From the NCBI GenBank assembly GCA_008704415.1, contig VXIS01000085.1, positions 84,483 to 148,482 on the forward strand: a DNA stretch of 64,000 nucleotides. The letters run 5' to 3'. This document shows, piece after piece, positions 35,203 to 44,890 of this stretch. The notes below the pieces were generated by a model that was given only the letters and a program-made list of their open reading frames with translations, was not told where the DNA came from and searched no databases. Positions within the stretch are counted from its first letter, which is position 1. The number at the start of each line of letters is the position of its first letter. Origin of the DNA: Sphaerosporella brunnea (lineage: Eukaryota > Ascomycota > Pezizomycetes > Pezizales > Pyronemataceae). The position numbers were made by a program, and so were the translations under genes.

Positions 35203-35690
35203 TGGTGCAAGGCGCTTTAAACCTACACCTTCACTGGTTTGGGGTTACCCGGTTGAAACTAGAGGGCGCCGACCTTTAGAGAGCAGAACAACCAGAAAAA
35301 TAGTTTGTAAAAGCACCATACAATTAAAGAGAAGGATGTTCTGAGCAAGTCTACGATCTCCGATTTGAATTTGGTCTTGTGGAGGTGGAGAACTAAGGGT
35401 ATGAATGTGCGAACTGCGAGTGATTGAGCGAGACCCACCAAAATCCTTAGAGTGTCGGCCACTTACTGGGGGTAACGTCTGGGAATTTCATACTCTTACT
35501 TCTTCACCACCACAACACCAAATTGAAATCGGAGAGCACGAACTTGTTTGGAACATACTTCCCTTTATTCGTATCGTGCTTTTATGAACTATTTTTTTGG
35601 TTGTGGTGTTCTCTAAAGGTCGGCGCCCCTCGAGTTTCAACCGGGTAACCCCAAACCAGTGAAGGTGTAGGTTTAAAGCGCCTTGCACCA
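35203..35690. mobile_element. 488-bp palindromic MITE, TA target duplication
   Basis: Flanked by TA (35201-35202 and 35691-35692). The termini are inverted repeats starting TGGTGCAAGGCGCTTTAAAC. The first 60 bp are identical, and the arms remain alignable for about 200 bp each, so the whole element can fold into one long hairpin. No ORF. The termini match those of the 4.2-kb element at 40360-44555, which makes it a non-autonomous member of that Tc1/mariner-like (TA-targeting) family. Confidence 0.85.
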
Positions 35691-36079
35691 TAGCTGGACG
35701 CCTAGTACGGGCTAGTCTGCGCTGATAGTGCCCATTACAGCCTCGGTATGGGATGGAATTGAGGAACCACATGTCTTCGTCACCAATGATCACTCGCGGG
35801 AATCCTGTCCCACAACCGGAATTGGGAGTAAGCTTTTGGGATTCTTCAATACCTCTCAAGGTGGGTTGGAGGAAGATTCGTTGCTGCATCGGCTATTCAG
35901 CGCTCTGGCCAGATGTGGCCACTGTCGTGAAAAGTGTCAAAAGATATCATCACGCTTTGAAGGCAAGGAAATGTCAAACGCGTAGCAAGGTTCTATTTCA
36001 CAAACGGTTCGGAAGCTGATCGAGGCGCACAGCAAAATTCCCATCCTATGTCTACCCAGCAGTGCCATATATCCGCCGA
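35691..36079. other. intergenic
   Basis: Nothing supported between the MITE and the 3' end of the 251-aa gene. Confidence 0.4.
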
Positions 36080-36835
36080 TCACTGCGCTTGCTGGTCACT
36101 TTCCCTTGCCAACGCCAACAACTGCCGATTCCTCACCTCATTCCTTTGGCGCTGCAGCAGCAGCATCTCTTGCATCTCCCGATATCGAAACCTCTGCCGT
36201 TGAGCCTCACCGCCAGCAACAACCGCGGCATCAAAGTCCGTCAAAATCATCCCAAACTCCTCCTGATCCTCCCTCCTCAGCAAATCCCGGTCCCACTCTT
36301 CAAGCGTAGGCGGCATCCCCAAATCATACCGATGCACATCCCGCGCCCTCTGGATCCCTGTCTGGACCTCGAGGTTATCGTCCCCCGCGCTCCGCGCCGC
36401 CAGGTGCAGCTCCAAGGGGAGAACACGGTTCCACATTTTTCTCGCCACAAGTGTAGCCCGCGACTCTGCGGCCGCGGGAGCGTCGTGGTCGCAAAGCATC
36501 CACTGCCGGACCGCGATCCGCTGTAGCAGACACAGCAGGATCTGGTTCTTGACGTAGTCGTGGTAGCTCTCCAGACGGTATTTGACAAAGGTGGTGAGCA
36601 CCATGAGGTCGTTCAGCGTGTACGCGGAGTCGTACGCTTGCGCGCGGTAGATGAGATGCCAGAGGGCTTCGATGTTGCGGTGCGGACCGAGGTACCCGTC
36701 GATGCGGGCGAAGCAGGTTTGCATGGGGGTGAGCGTGCGCCGGGTGGTGGGGGTTTTGTAGATCCGCTCGAGCTCACCGGGGGCGGGGAGGGGTCGCGGA
36801 TTCGAAGTGGTGGGATTGGCGCCGGATGCCGACAT
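36080..36835 (-). CDS. 251-aa orphan, helix-rich
   Basis: Single exon with ATG at 36835. After a Pro-rich 25-residue leader the protein looks largely helical and folded (TPMQTCFARIDGYLGPHRNI, EALWHLIYRAQAYDSAYTLN, LLCLLQRIAVRQWM). It ends in a Gln/Arg/Glu-rich coiled-coil-like tail (RQRFRYREMQEMLLLQRQRN). No transmembrane segment. Not recognised. A TATA box lies about 240 bp upstream. Confidence 0.75.
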   Translation of the reverse strand: MSASGANPTTSNPRPLPAPGELERIYKTPTTRRTLTPMQTCFARIDGYLGPHRNIEALWHLIYRAQAYDSAYTLNDLMVLTTFVKYRLESYHDYVKNQILLCLLQRIAVRQWMLCDHDAPAAAESRATLVARKMWNRVLPLELHLAARSAGDDNLEVQTGIQRARDVHRYDLGMPPTLEEWDRDLLRREDQEEFGMILTDFDAAVVAGGEAQRQRFRYREMQEMLLLQRQRNEVRNRQLLALARESDQQAQ

Positions 36836-38311
36836 CTGCTGATGCTGGAAGGGGTAATGTTAGCTGCAGGTTGCGTGACTACGGAGTTCATAACACACAC
36901 CCCAAAGCGCTTGTAGACTGTGGCCAGGAGTTCTGTATTCGGAACGGTGTTGCAAATGTAACGTGGTACCGAGGAGGCTGTGTGCTATAAACGTGTTGCT
37001 TGGAACTTCATGTTTCACTCACTGTGTATGAATGCAAGCTAAGGACCGCATAACGTAGACAGAAAGTACCCGTATATATAGGCAACCGGGTGCGGGTTAA
37101 ACACATTCGATTATGGAAGTAGTGTTTCCGACATTCAGCCGACGGATTTAGTGGGCGCAGTGGCGCTTTCGTAACTTACAGTCGAATGGCAGTGGACGGC
37201 CAGCCGAATTGGAGAACCTGGCTGAGCCCCCCAAGCGTTCAATGCCATTGTTTTTGGTCGTCACAATGTCTTTGCAACCAGATTGTACCCATCCACCAAT
37301 GATAGGATCAGGTCGTGAAAATCACTGTGTTTAACATCCAATATGATCTTCAGGTAACACCAACCCTACGCCACAATCAACAATCACGAGCTGCACGGTA
37401 CCGCACTTCCGAAAACAACCCATGGCCAAATCCTGCAATATCAACCAACCGACAAGCATACCAACCCCCGCTAAAAGATCAGAGAAACGAGCAACAATGA
37501 ACAACAATGCTACCATCACATATAACGACGGCTTTGCTGTTTGCGGGGGGTGGGGGACAGAACATGCTAGTGCCACTCCATGGTGTTACACGCCCTTTCC
37601 GGTACCACACTCGAACCAACATCTGTTGTATCCGGCAACCTGCTTCCCTATAGCTCGGGGTTGGAAACGAAAATTCAATTGAGCCAACAACCGTGCTTGA
37701 AGAATATCATCTGCGGCCAACCCTGCATGCAAAAGCAAACCATGAAAGATGTACAAATAACCAGATAGGTATATAGAGATAACAAAGGGTCGGCCCTGGT
37801 ATAATGGTCATTATAATCACGGGTCCCACACTCTTCGGTACGGGCCGATTCTTCTTGTTTGTATGACGGCACGATATGAGTGATGCACCACGTCCAGATG
37901 TTCAATTCAATCAACTTGGTATCGCTCCTGTCGCAGCACATGACTATTATAAATCTACACCTGGTGCCGGCCTTGAGAAGCTATTACTGATCTGTTTGCA
38001 CCTCCTTCCGTCCCGACCAGATATAGGGCCTTATCCACTCTGCCACTGGCGGAAATCACTGACCAGGCATGTGGTCATACCATCGCACTCGGAGCTTACT
38101 CCACCCTGATGGCTGTGCAGTTCCCGAGTGAATAATTCCCACCACACAAAATGTGTATGGATCCTTCCATTGCTCAGCCTGGCTTTCAGGGTTAGCGGAA
38201 TGCGGGGGCTATATTGATCATAGGTTTTGGAATCAGGGTGTGCTCTCACAGTTGATGATCACCGAGACGACGGCAAAGCAGGCTTTGTACAAACACAACA
38301 ATCCCAAAGAC
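36836..38311. other. intergenic
   Basis: Contains the promoter of the 251-aa gene. No other gene supported. Confidence 0.4.
37073..37080 (-). promoter_or_regulatory. TATA box of the 251-aa gene
   Basis: TATATATA, about 240 bp upstream of the ATG at 36835. Confidence 0.5.
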
Positions 38312-38526
38312 AAATCTCACCACCTCGCTTTCAGCCAAGTAGCAAGATTTTTTTGATTCGCGCGTTGTCGGCATCGCCAACAACGGCCAGGAGGAAAGAA
38401 AGGCCACCGGCATCGCCGTATTAGCCTTTAAAAACCTCCTGTTTTTGTCGAATGCTCTCGACTCCCGACTTCATTGAGTGGGCAGTCGGACGAGGGTATC
38501 CCTCAATGGTAGGCCGCCTACCCGTA

Positions 38527-38808
38527 ATGCATCCCCCATTTGAAAGGGGGATGCATAAGCTAGGTGTCGACAGTCACTAGCTGATCCACGGGGCCTGGTT
38601 GTAAACTTGTCGAAGGGGTCGTGCATCCTCCATTTGACAGGAGGATGCATAAGCTAGGTGTCGACAGTCACTAGCTGATCCACGGGGCCTGGTTGTAAAC
38701 TTGTCGAAGGGGTCGTGCATCCTCCATTTGACAGGAGGATGCATAAGCTAGGTGTCGACAGTCACTAGCTGATCCACGGGGCCTGGTTGTAAACTTGTCG
38801 AAGGGGTC
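38527..38808 (+). repeat. 94-bp tandem repeat, three units
   Basis: Units at 38527-38620, 38621-38714 and 38715-38808. The last two are almost identical. Each unit holds a GTCGACAGTCACTAGCTGAT core and a 9-bp-arm hairpin. Confidence 0.85.
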
Positions 38809-38823
38809 GTCCGAGATGGAAGG

Positions 38824-38896
38824 AGGTAAAAGAGGTAAAAGAGGTAAAAGAGGTAAAAGAGGTAAAAGAGGTAAAAGAGGTAAAAGAGGTAAAAGA
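38824..38896 (+). repeat. 9-bp microsatellite
   Basis: AGGTAAAAG repeated about eight times without interruption. Confidence 0.9.
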
Positions 38897-39123
38897 GCAT
38901 CCCCAGCCGAGATGGAAGGGTGTGATGAGGAGCGGAGAACGTGAAAACTGGCGGTATTTATAGTTATCTCAAGGCCGGGTAAGCGGTAGTTTTTGGCCGA
39001 CCATAGGGTTGGAATTATTTCGCCGCTTCATCGCACATTGTTCGCGACATGCGATGTCACTCGGTGCGTGAGTTTCAAGATTTGACGCTTCGCTTCAACT
39101 GCTTCTATGGTGCAAGGGCCCTA

Positions 39124-39444
39124 GAACAATGACCTTCGTTAGTGGGGGGTTCCCCGGGTTTGACAGGAGAATGACGAACGGTGACACGCTGGCGTCTGAT
39201 ATTAATGTGACAAAATTTTAGAAAAAAAAATAACTCAAATGATTAAAACAAAGTCCATCAAGTATCCGCACCCCCACACGTCGTTGACTGCGGCAGTATA
39301 GGAGGCATAGGAAAGACTGAACGCGTCGGGGAAACTCGTAGCCCGGCCGCTCCACGCCCGATGATTATGGGTGCGCCGACGTGTCACTCGTAATCACTCG
39401 GTTGTCAGACCCGGGTAACCCCCCACTAACGAAGGTCATGGTTC
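39124..39444. mobile_element. about 320-bp MITE with TA flanks
   Basis: Inverted termini GAAC(A/C)ATGACCTTCGTTAG continue through TGGGGGGTTACCCGGGTCTGACA for about 45 bp. TA lies on both sides (39122-39123, 39445-39446). Bases just left of it (from 39108, TGGTGCAAGGGCC) also resemble the outer end of the TGGTGCAAGG family, so the true left end may be 39108. No ORF. Confidence 0.65.
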
Positions 39445-39648
39445 TACTCGACGAAGAAAAAACTATTCGCACACTCACAGCCAAGCCACGCTGTGAAAAA
39501 TCAAATTAAGAGATCGCAGTTGAAACCCTTCAGCCATAAAGAATATGTGCTAACAATTTTTTGTTGCGCTGTTGCGCTCTGGTGGGATACCCGTGGGTTG
39601 GGGGGTTGTTACACAATGTGTCTGAATACTTTTTTTTTTCGTTTAGTA

Positions 39649-40354
39649 GTGGGTGTCAATAACCTCCGTTCAGCCCCCGAAGTGACGTCCGTTTGCCAGA
39701 AAGTAAAAACGAACGGGAGTGCGGATAAACCTCTGATTGGCCCCGATTGTACTCTGTGACAACGCAAATCTGGCGCTCGAGAGCACTAGATTGAGCCGTT
39801 CCGCCGCTCGCCGCTCCCGCACCTACGACGCTCGCACGCCCACCCCTGCAACGCCCACAACGCTCTCTTAACAACCTCCATTCTCAACAGCTTAGTTGCA
39901 CGACAATCTACAGGTAAAAAAGCTCTTGGGCACGTGGTGTGAATTGTCTGGTTGTTAGCTCACTAATCAAATGCACTGGCCTGCATGCCGAACTCCTCAG
40001 CGCGTGCGCAGCCGCTGGCGCCGCTGGAAACATAGCTTACAACCCTGGCCGAGAATATTTGCGATTCCTGGATTGTGCTACGCAATGCCATGGACTGCGA
40101 GACCCCCGTTGGTGCTTCGCTGGGCGGGTGGGGTTTTCGCTGGATGGGCGGTTTTGATTGTTTTTGCTGGGCAGGAGGGCGTCGATTGTTTTGATGGTCG
40201 ACGTCACATCGCAAGCTCTCTACACCGCGGACCTTCTACCCAATTCCAGATGACCGCATCGTAAGGTTGTCAATAAGCTTCTGTAAAACATAGTGGCAAC
40301 CGTTCAGCAACGAACGGGCATCCGGAAGTGAAAACGGAGGTTATTGACACCCAC
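39649..40354. mobile_element. 706-bp non-autonomous TIR element with TA flanks
   Basis: 22-bp perfect inverted termini beginning GTGGGTGTCAATAACCTCCG. TA lies at 39647-39648 and 40355-40356. The interior has no transposase. The right TA is only three bases from the left terminus of the next element (40360). Confidence 0.7.
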
Positions 40355-40599
40355 TAGTATGTTGCAAGCCGCTTTAAGCCTGGGCCTTCGCTGGTTTGGG
40401 GTTACCCGGAGTACACTAGAATGATTTGGCTGTGGTCACGTCATGTGCACGCGAGCGAGCGTCGAGCGAACGGACCGGGGTGGACCATTCTCTCTCATAC
40501 GTGCAAGTGAAGCGATATTCTACGTCCCCGAGTCTACGTCTTTGAGTCTAAGTCCCCGCCGAATTTCCTAGTTAGTTAACGTTACGCGCAAGTGGCAAG

Positions 40600-40680
40600 A
40601 TGGGCAAACTTACAATCCTGGAAAAGGAAAAGGTAGTGGATTTCCAGAGCAAGGAAAGTGCGGAAGATCGACAGAAGGGT
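40600..40680 (+). pseudogene. first-exon remnant of the outer element's transposase
   Basis: ATG 40600 gives MGKLTILEKEKVVDFQSKES and AEDRQK, followed by a donor-like GTAAGC. The position near the left terminus and the helix-turn-helix-like start are what a transposase N-terminus would show. It no longer connects to the 3' part at 44276. Confidence 0.4.
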
Positions 40681-40730
40681 AAGCGCGTCTTTTCTCGCCA
40701 TGGAACCCGACTTTCGTGACCAGAGGTGTA

Positions 40731-41230
40731 TTGTAACCTTTTCGTGAGCTTATAATATCCACTATTTCATAGATGCAAATAAACTCAGAATCATCTGTGT
40801 ATCAGACTTGATAAATACCAAGAGGATACTCGAAAACAGGTCACTGATCAACTCAGTATTTATTGATAGATAGTCGATACAATCTGGATTGCTCGAAAGG
40901 CCGTAAGGAAAGAAGAGGAGAGAATGAATGTAGGAAAAGCTCGCAGCTTTCATAGCGAACGATGCTGAGTACATCATGTGATAATAAACTGGTGGCAAAT
41001 TCGTAACTAAGGAAAGAGTGGTCTAGAAGACCTACAAGTCTGCCTTGTGGAAACTAGAAGATTCCAATGGTGACGTAACATCAAAAGGGCTAGAAACTGC
41101 TAGAACATGGTGACAAAATATAGTAAAGAAAGTAAAAGAAACTCGTAGAATAATGACATCATACCATCGTTACTGTCTTATAGTTTTATATCTTAGTAAG
41201 GAAATACGTAAGAGAGAAACCATAGTAAGT
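40731..41230. repeat. AT-rich block starting with the dispersed 60-bp repeat (copy 2), possible solo LTR
   Basis: Begins with the 60-bp repeat shared with 32511-32570. The block is AT-rich with CAATAAATACT on the minus strand, recalling a polyadenylation region of a copia-type LTR. I cannot define its ends or a target duplication, so the LTR reading is only an inference. Confidence 0.35.
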
Positions 41231-41462
41231 GTATGGTTCCGGAAGTCTGTAACCAACACTAACTGAAGCCCGGGTAAATTGTGTTTCACCGCATGAAACG
41301 GGGTGGCTCACCACATGAAATGGGGTGGCGAGTGACGACAGAGGTGCGGCCTCGCGCGGCCTCGCGCGGCCTCACGCGGGCGGGTTGTGGGCCGGCGACT
41401 CAACAAATGTGTATTTACCTGTGGGAAAGATATTTACCCATTATGACCCTAACTGATCGCCC

Positions 41463-43778
41463 ATGCCCCCGTCAAGAACAACTTTGTGGAGGAGGAGGAA
41501 AGCGGAAGCAGCAGAAGTGGCAGCTGCATCGAACCCCATCCCCCAACGCCCTCAAACCGGTCCTGGGCCATCAAGAACCACCTTATGGAGGCGGAGGAAA
41601 GTGCAAGCTGCGGCAGTGCAAGCTGCAGCAGCAGCAAATCCGAACCTAGAGATGGACACTGTCATGGTTGATGCTCCACCGCTGCCACTGCCAGAAAATC
41701 CGGCTCCCTTAAGCGCGCATCAAGACCCGAAAATGGACACTGTCATGGTGGATGCTCTACCTCTGCCGCTGCTAGAAAACCCAGCTCCCTCAAGCCTTCC
41801 GGACCTCATGCCCCGAAACCCCTTAAGCGCAAACCCCGTGGAACCATACAGTAGTGGAGCAAGAGAAACAGAGTATCAGCGACTGCAGAGGTGCAGAATA
41901 GAGCTTGTGGATGAGCTTACACGAGCAAAGTCCTCATGGCCACGGGTCAAAAAAGGACGCAATCAGCGGGATATAAAGAAAATTCTGCTGACCGATGGTA
42001 AGTGAGTCCAGGCAGCAAAAGCTTTATTGGTAACTAACAAAATTGCAGCAATTTCTGATATCAAGCGGGTTCTTCGAGCCAATCAGAGCGCCCTTCGACG
42101 TGGAGGACAAGACTATAAACGATGCCTCCAAATTATGTGCTTTATGGAGCGCCAGCTTGATATACTAAAGGGAAAGCGGATGTCAGGCCTGCGTGCTCGG
42201 GCAAAGAATGGTAACCGCATTCTGTTAGCAGAAACAGTCGCGTTTGGACAGGGACGGGCGCATTATACTGCGCTTCGAATCTGCCAGCAGGAAAAGCAAT
42301 GGATTAAGGACCGGTATTATGTGGTAGGTAAACAAGGTCGAAATGTCAAGGTGCGGGGAAAACTCCAAGATGAGGGTACTCTTTTAGCAATGCGTGAGCA
42401 TATGGCTAGAGTAGGAGACAAGTTAGACTCCGAAAACTTAGCGCAGGCCATTGTGGACTACTGGCGAAAGAAGGAGCTTTCGAATTCTTCAGACGGTACG
42501 CTGGATAAGGAACGACAATCTGTCAAAAAGGCGATTAGCAGCCGAGCCTGCCGCAAATGGCTAAGTGAAAAGGCTGGTCTTAAATGGCAAGACTCACGGA
42601 AAGGACTGTTTGAGGATGGACATGAGCGCGAGGATGTGGTTTCCTACCGTCAAACAGTTTTCCTTCCGACAATCGAATCGCTGCAGCCATCATTTATTCC
42701 GTGGTCTGCATGGTACGCAGCCATCCTTGATGCAGAAGAATATTCCGCTCAAGATCCCGTTACGATTACACCAACCGCCGAGCATGACATTATTCCTGTC
42801 TATCAAAATGAGTGCACCTACAACGCCAATGATGGCCGCCATCAGATTTGGTGTAGCAAAACAAACCAGCCCTTGCGAAAGAAAGGACGAGGTCCTGGAA
42901 TAATGGTGTCTGACTTCATGACACCAGGTGGTCCTTTGAAGGCTCCACACAGGCTACACGAACAAGATCTTTCCGACTGGGGCGTTAGAGAAGGACTTCG
43001 CAAGGACCGCTACGCCGCGCAAGTACAGCTTGAATGTGGTGGCGATACATGGTTCAACGGAGAAATGCTGCGCGCCCAGACCATTCTTGCTGCAATCCCA
43101 TTATTTGAGGCTGCCTATCCCGGCTGCAAAGCTTTATTCGTATTCGATAACGCTACTATCCATTTGTCGTACCGCGGCGATGCTCTTCTAGCTCAAAATA
43201 TTGCTTTAAATCCTGGAAAAGGTACCGATGTTCGTGATACCTTCGACTATCGCAACAATCGAGCGCAAAAGATGACGGACACTGATGGAAAGTCACGCGG
43301 CCTCAGGGAAATCCTAAAGGAACGTGGGCTGTGGCGGAGTGGTATGCGGGTTCAGTGTCATAAACCTGATGGAAATGTTGACCCCGCTTGCTTGGGCCGC
43401 TGTACCCAGTGTGCAAGGGGCATAATTTCTCAAGAGCGAGATTTTTGCGAGCAGAAGTCAGAGCTGGAAGAAGCAATCATCTCACGCGGACATCTGTGTA
43501 TTTTTCTCCCCAAATTCCACCCGGAAACTAATCCCATAGAATATTATTGGGGAGCGACGAAGGTGTTTACACGAAAAAACTGCGGGTACAGTCTTTCAGC
43601 GCTGCGCAAAACCGTTCCACAAGCTCAATCCTCCGTTCCTCGAATGCAGATTCTCAAGTATTTCAAAAAGGCGGAGAGAATTTGTCAGATTTACGCGTCT
43701 GGGGAGCGTTATGGCACTGACGCATTCCAAGAGAAAGCATACAAGAGCCACCGTCGTGTTTTTGCGGGTGCCTGTTGA
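41463..43778 (+). CDS. DDE transposase of the 3.04-kb element (first catalytic Asp replaced by Asn)
   Basis: Exons 41463-41997 and 42049-43778 with a 51-bp intron (GTAAGT, GTAACTAAC, TTGCAG); 754 aa. The N-terminus has two duplications (PSRTTLWRRRK and MDTVMVDA(P/L)PLPL). The catalytic core belongs to the fungal DDE-superfamily endonucleases with a long insert. The second acid is Asp-545 in VFDNATIH, and the third is Glu-676 in FHPETNPIEYYWG. The family motif for the first acid is usually HDExTFxAND, but here it reads YQNECTYNAND, with Asn-432 in the Asp place. A GAT/GAC to AAT change fits a C-to-T transition on the other strand, as RIP would give. The frame is otherwise intact, so the copy is recent but probably inactive. 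Confidence 0.85.
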
Positions 43779-44047
43779 GGAGCGGAGTTTTCGCACAGCT
43801 TTTTTTTGGAGTTTTCGCACAGCGTTTTTTTGCGAGTGCCTGTTGAACAGCGGAGTTTTCGCATGGCTTTTTTTTGCGGGTGCCTGTTGAGGAGAGTTTT
43901 CGCTCAGCGTTTTTTTGCGAGTGTCTGTTGAGGAGCGGAGTTTTCGCACAGCTTTTTTTTTGGAGTTTTCGCACAGCTTTTTTTTTGGAGTTTTCGCACA
44001 GCGTTTTTTTGCGGGTGCCTGTTGAGGAGAGTTTTCGCACAGCTTGT
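43779..44047 (+). repeat. minisatellite directly after the transposase stop
   Basis: Units of about 25 and 40-43 bp made of a T run, GCGGGTGCCTGTTGA, GGAGCGGAG and TTTTCGCACAGC. The first unit overlaps the last codons and stop of the transposase (TTTTTGCGGGTGCCTGTTGA), so the array looks grown from the gene's own 3' end. Confidence 0.8.
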
Positions 44048-44275
44048 TTTGTCAATGTACCTATCAGCACAGGTTGGGTAGCGATGAATTCGACATGATG
44101 CGCGCGCAAGAGCGCACCATTGTCTCTTGAGTCAGTCCTTGATCAGAGTTCGCTCCAATGTTCACCTCACCCGCTGCGATCGCTGAGGCCACGCAAGTTG
44201 TCGTTCTGTTTCATGCGGTGAAACACAATTTACCCGGGCTTCAGTTAGTGTTGGTTACAGACTTCCGGAACCATA

Positions 44276-44493
44276 ATAATCTTACATGTATCGTACCTGA
44301 GGCCATTGAAAAGCACGGTCATTTAGTCAACTTTCTACCAAAGTACCATCCCAAACTCAACCCAATCGAGTACGTTTGGGGTCGATCCAAGATATATTCA
44401 CGGCGGCACTGCTCTTATTTGCTCCTGGCACTTCGCACCATGGTTCCAGAGTTGAAAGTTGTGACTGTTGGGTTGTTGCTACACGCGAAATAA
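44276..44493 (+). pseudogene. C-terminal remnant of a second, related DDE transposase
   Basis: Reads PEAIEKHGHLVNFLPKYHPK, then LNPIEYVWGRSKIYSRRHCS and LLLALRTMVPEL. It aligns with GHLCIFLPKFHPETNPIEYYWG of the intact transposase but is clearly diverged, so it is not a duplicate of it. The catalytic Glu is kept. It begins at the right edge of the inserted element and lies just inside the right terminus of the outer element, where that element's transposase should end. Confidence 0.75.
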
Positions 44494-44555
44494 TTCTAGT
44501 GTGCTGCGGGTAACCCCAAACCAGCGAAGGTCCAGGTTTGCAGCGCCTTGCACCA

Positions 44556-44890
44556 TATAGGTATTTCACACAAACAGGCTACTTCACCATGTAGACCCCG
44601 TCATACAGACCGACTCTTCACAAATTTCCCGGTGTCATACATGCGCAATTTCTGCGAGAACGCAGTGATATTTCCCCACACCTCTACTACCTCTTTATCT
44701 CCCTCATCCGCTACATGCATCCCGAGCAAGCAATGCTCTTCTCTCTATGTATGCGAGGACCATTTGTCGGTCCGGCGGAGATAGATTTGCGGTATTGAAG
44801 GGGCTCAATTTATCGTCGATGTTGCAATTGGGGTGCTCGGAGGTTGGGAGCGATCACACAAGTGCCTTCTACGCTCAGAAAGTAAAAGTA
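44556..44890. other. spacer between the nest and repeat copy B
   Basis: Nothing recognised. Confidence 0.4.

Larger units (their letters stand above)
38312..39066 (+). repeat. satellite-rich dispersed repeat, copy A (uninterrupted)
   Basis: Starts AAATCTCACCACCTCGCT and contains a near-palindrome GTTGTCGGC/GCC(G/A)ACAAC. It carries three 94-bp tandem units (38527-38808), each with a hairpin GCATCCTCC...GGAGGATGC, and then a 9-bp microsatellite AGGTAAAAG repeated about eight times (38824-38896). It ends in a segment through TTTTTGGCCGAC and beyond that is shared with copy B. No credible protein. Copies B (44891-46737) and C (57514-58183, inverted) share the ends but have different internal satellites. 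Confidence 0.75.
41234..44273 (+). mobile_element. 3040-bp complete DDE transposon with 66-bp perfect terminal inverted repeats
   Basis: Inverted repeats 41234-41299 and 44208-44273 match base for base over 66 bp (starting TGGTTCCGGAAGTCTGTAAC). The TA on each side (41232-41233, 44274-44275) is the target duplication. The element contains one spliced transposase gene and a 3' minisatellite. It sits inside the older 40360-44555 element, immediately before the remnant of that element's transposase. Perfect repeats mean a recent insertion. Confidence 0.9.
40360..44555 (+). mobile_element. 4.2-kb TA-flanked DNA transposon (family of the 35.2-kb MITE), interrupted by nested insertions
   Basis: Left terminus TGTTGCAAGCCGCTTTAAGC at 40360; right terminus, reverse-complemented, TGGTGCAAGGCGCTGCAAAC ending at 44555. 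About 60 bp align, including the core GCTGGTTTGGGGTTACCCG. TA flanks both ends (40358-40359, 44556-44557). Inside, a short first exon (40600-40680) and the C-terminal part of a DDE transposase (44276-44493) survive at the two ends. Between them lie an AT-rich repeat block and a complete second transposon (41234-44273). The original transposase body is missing. Confidence 0.7.

Noticed and set aside
37788..37860. tRNA-like sequence with GGTATAATGGTCATTA
   Set aside because: It resembles a D-arm, but no box B or pairing acceptor stem follows.
38527..38808. Possible CRISPR-like array
   Set aside because: The units are contiguous 94-bp tandem repeats without spacers, in a fungal genome.
41340..41390. 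GCGGCCTC short tandem as a regulatory site
   Set aside because: Only three to four imperfect copies inside the transposon; no support for a function.
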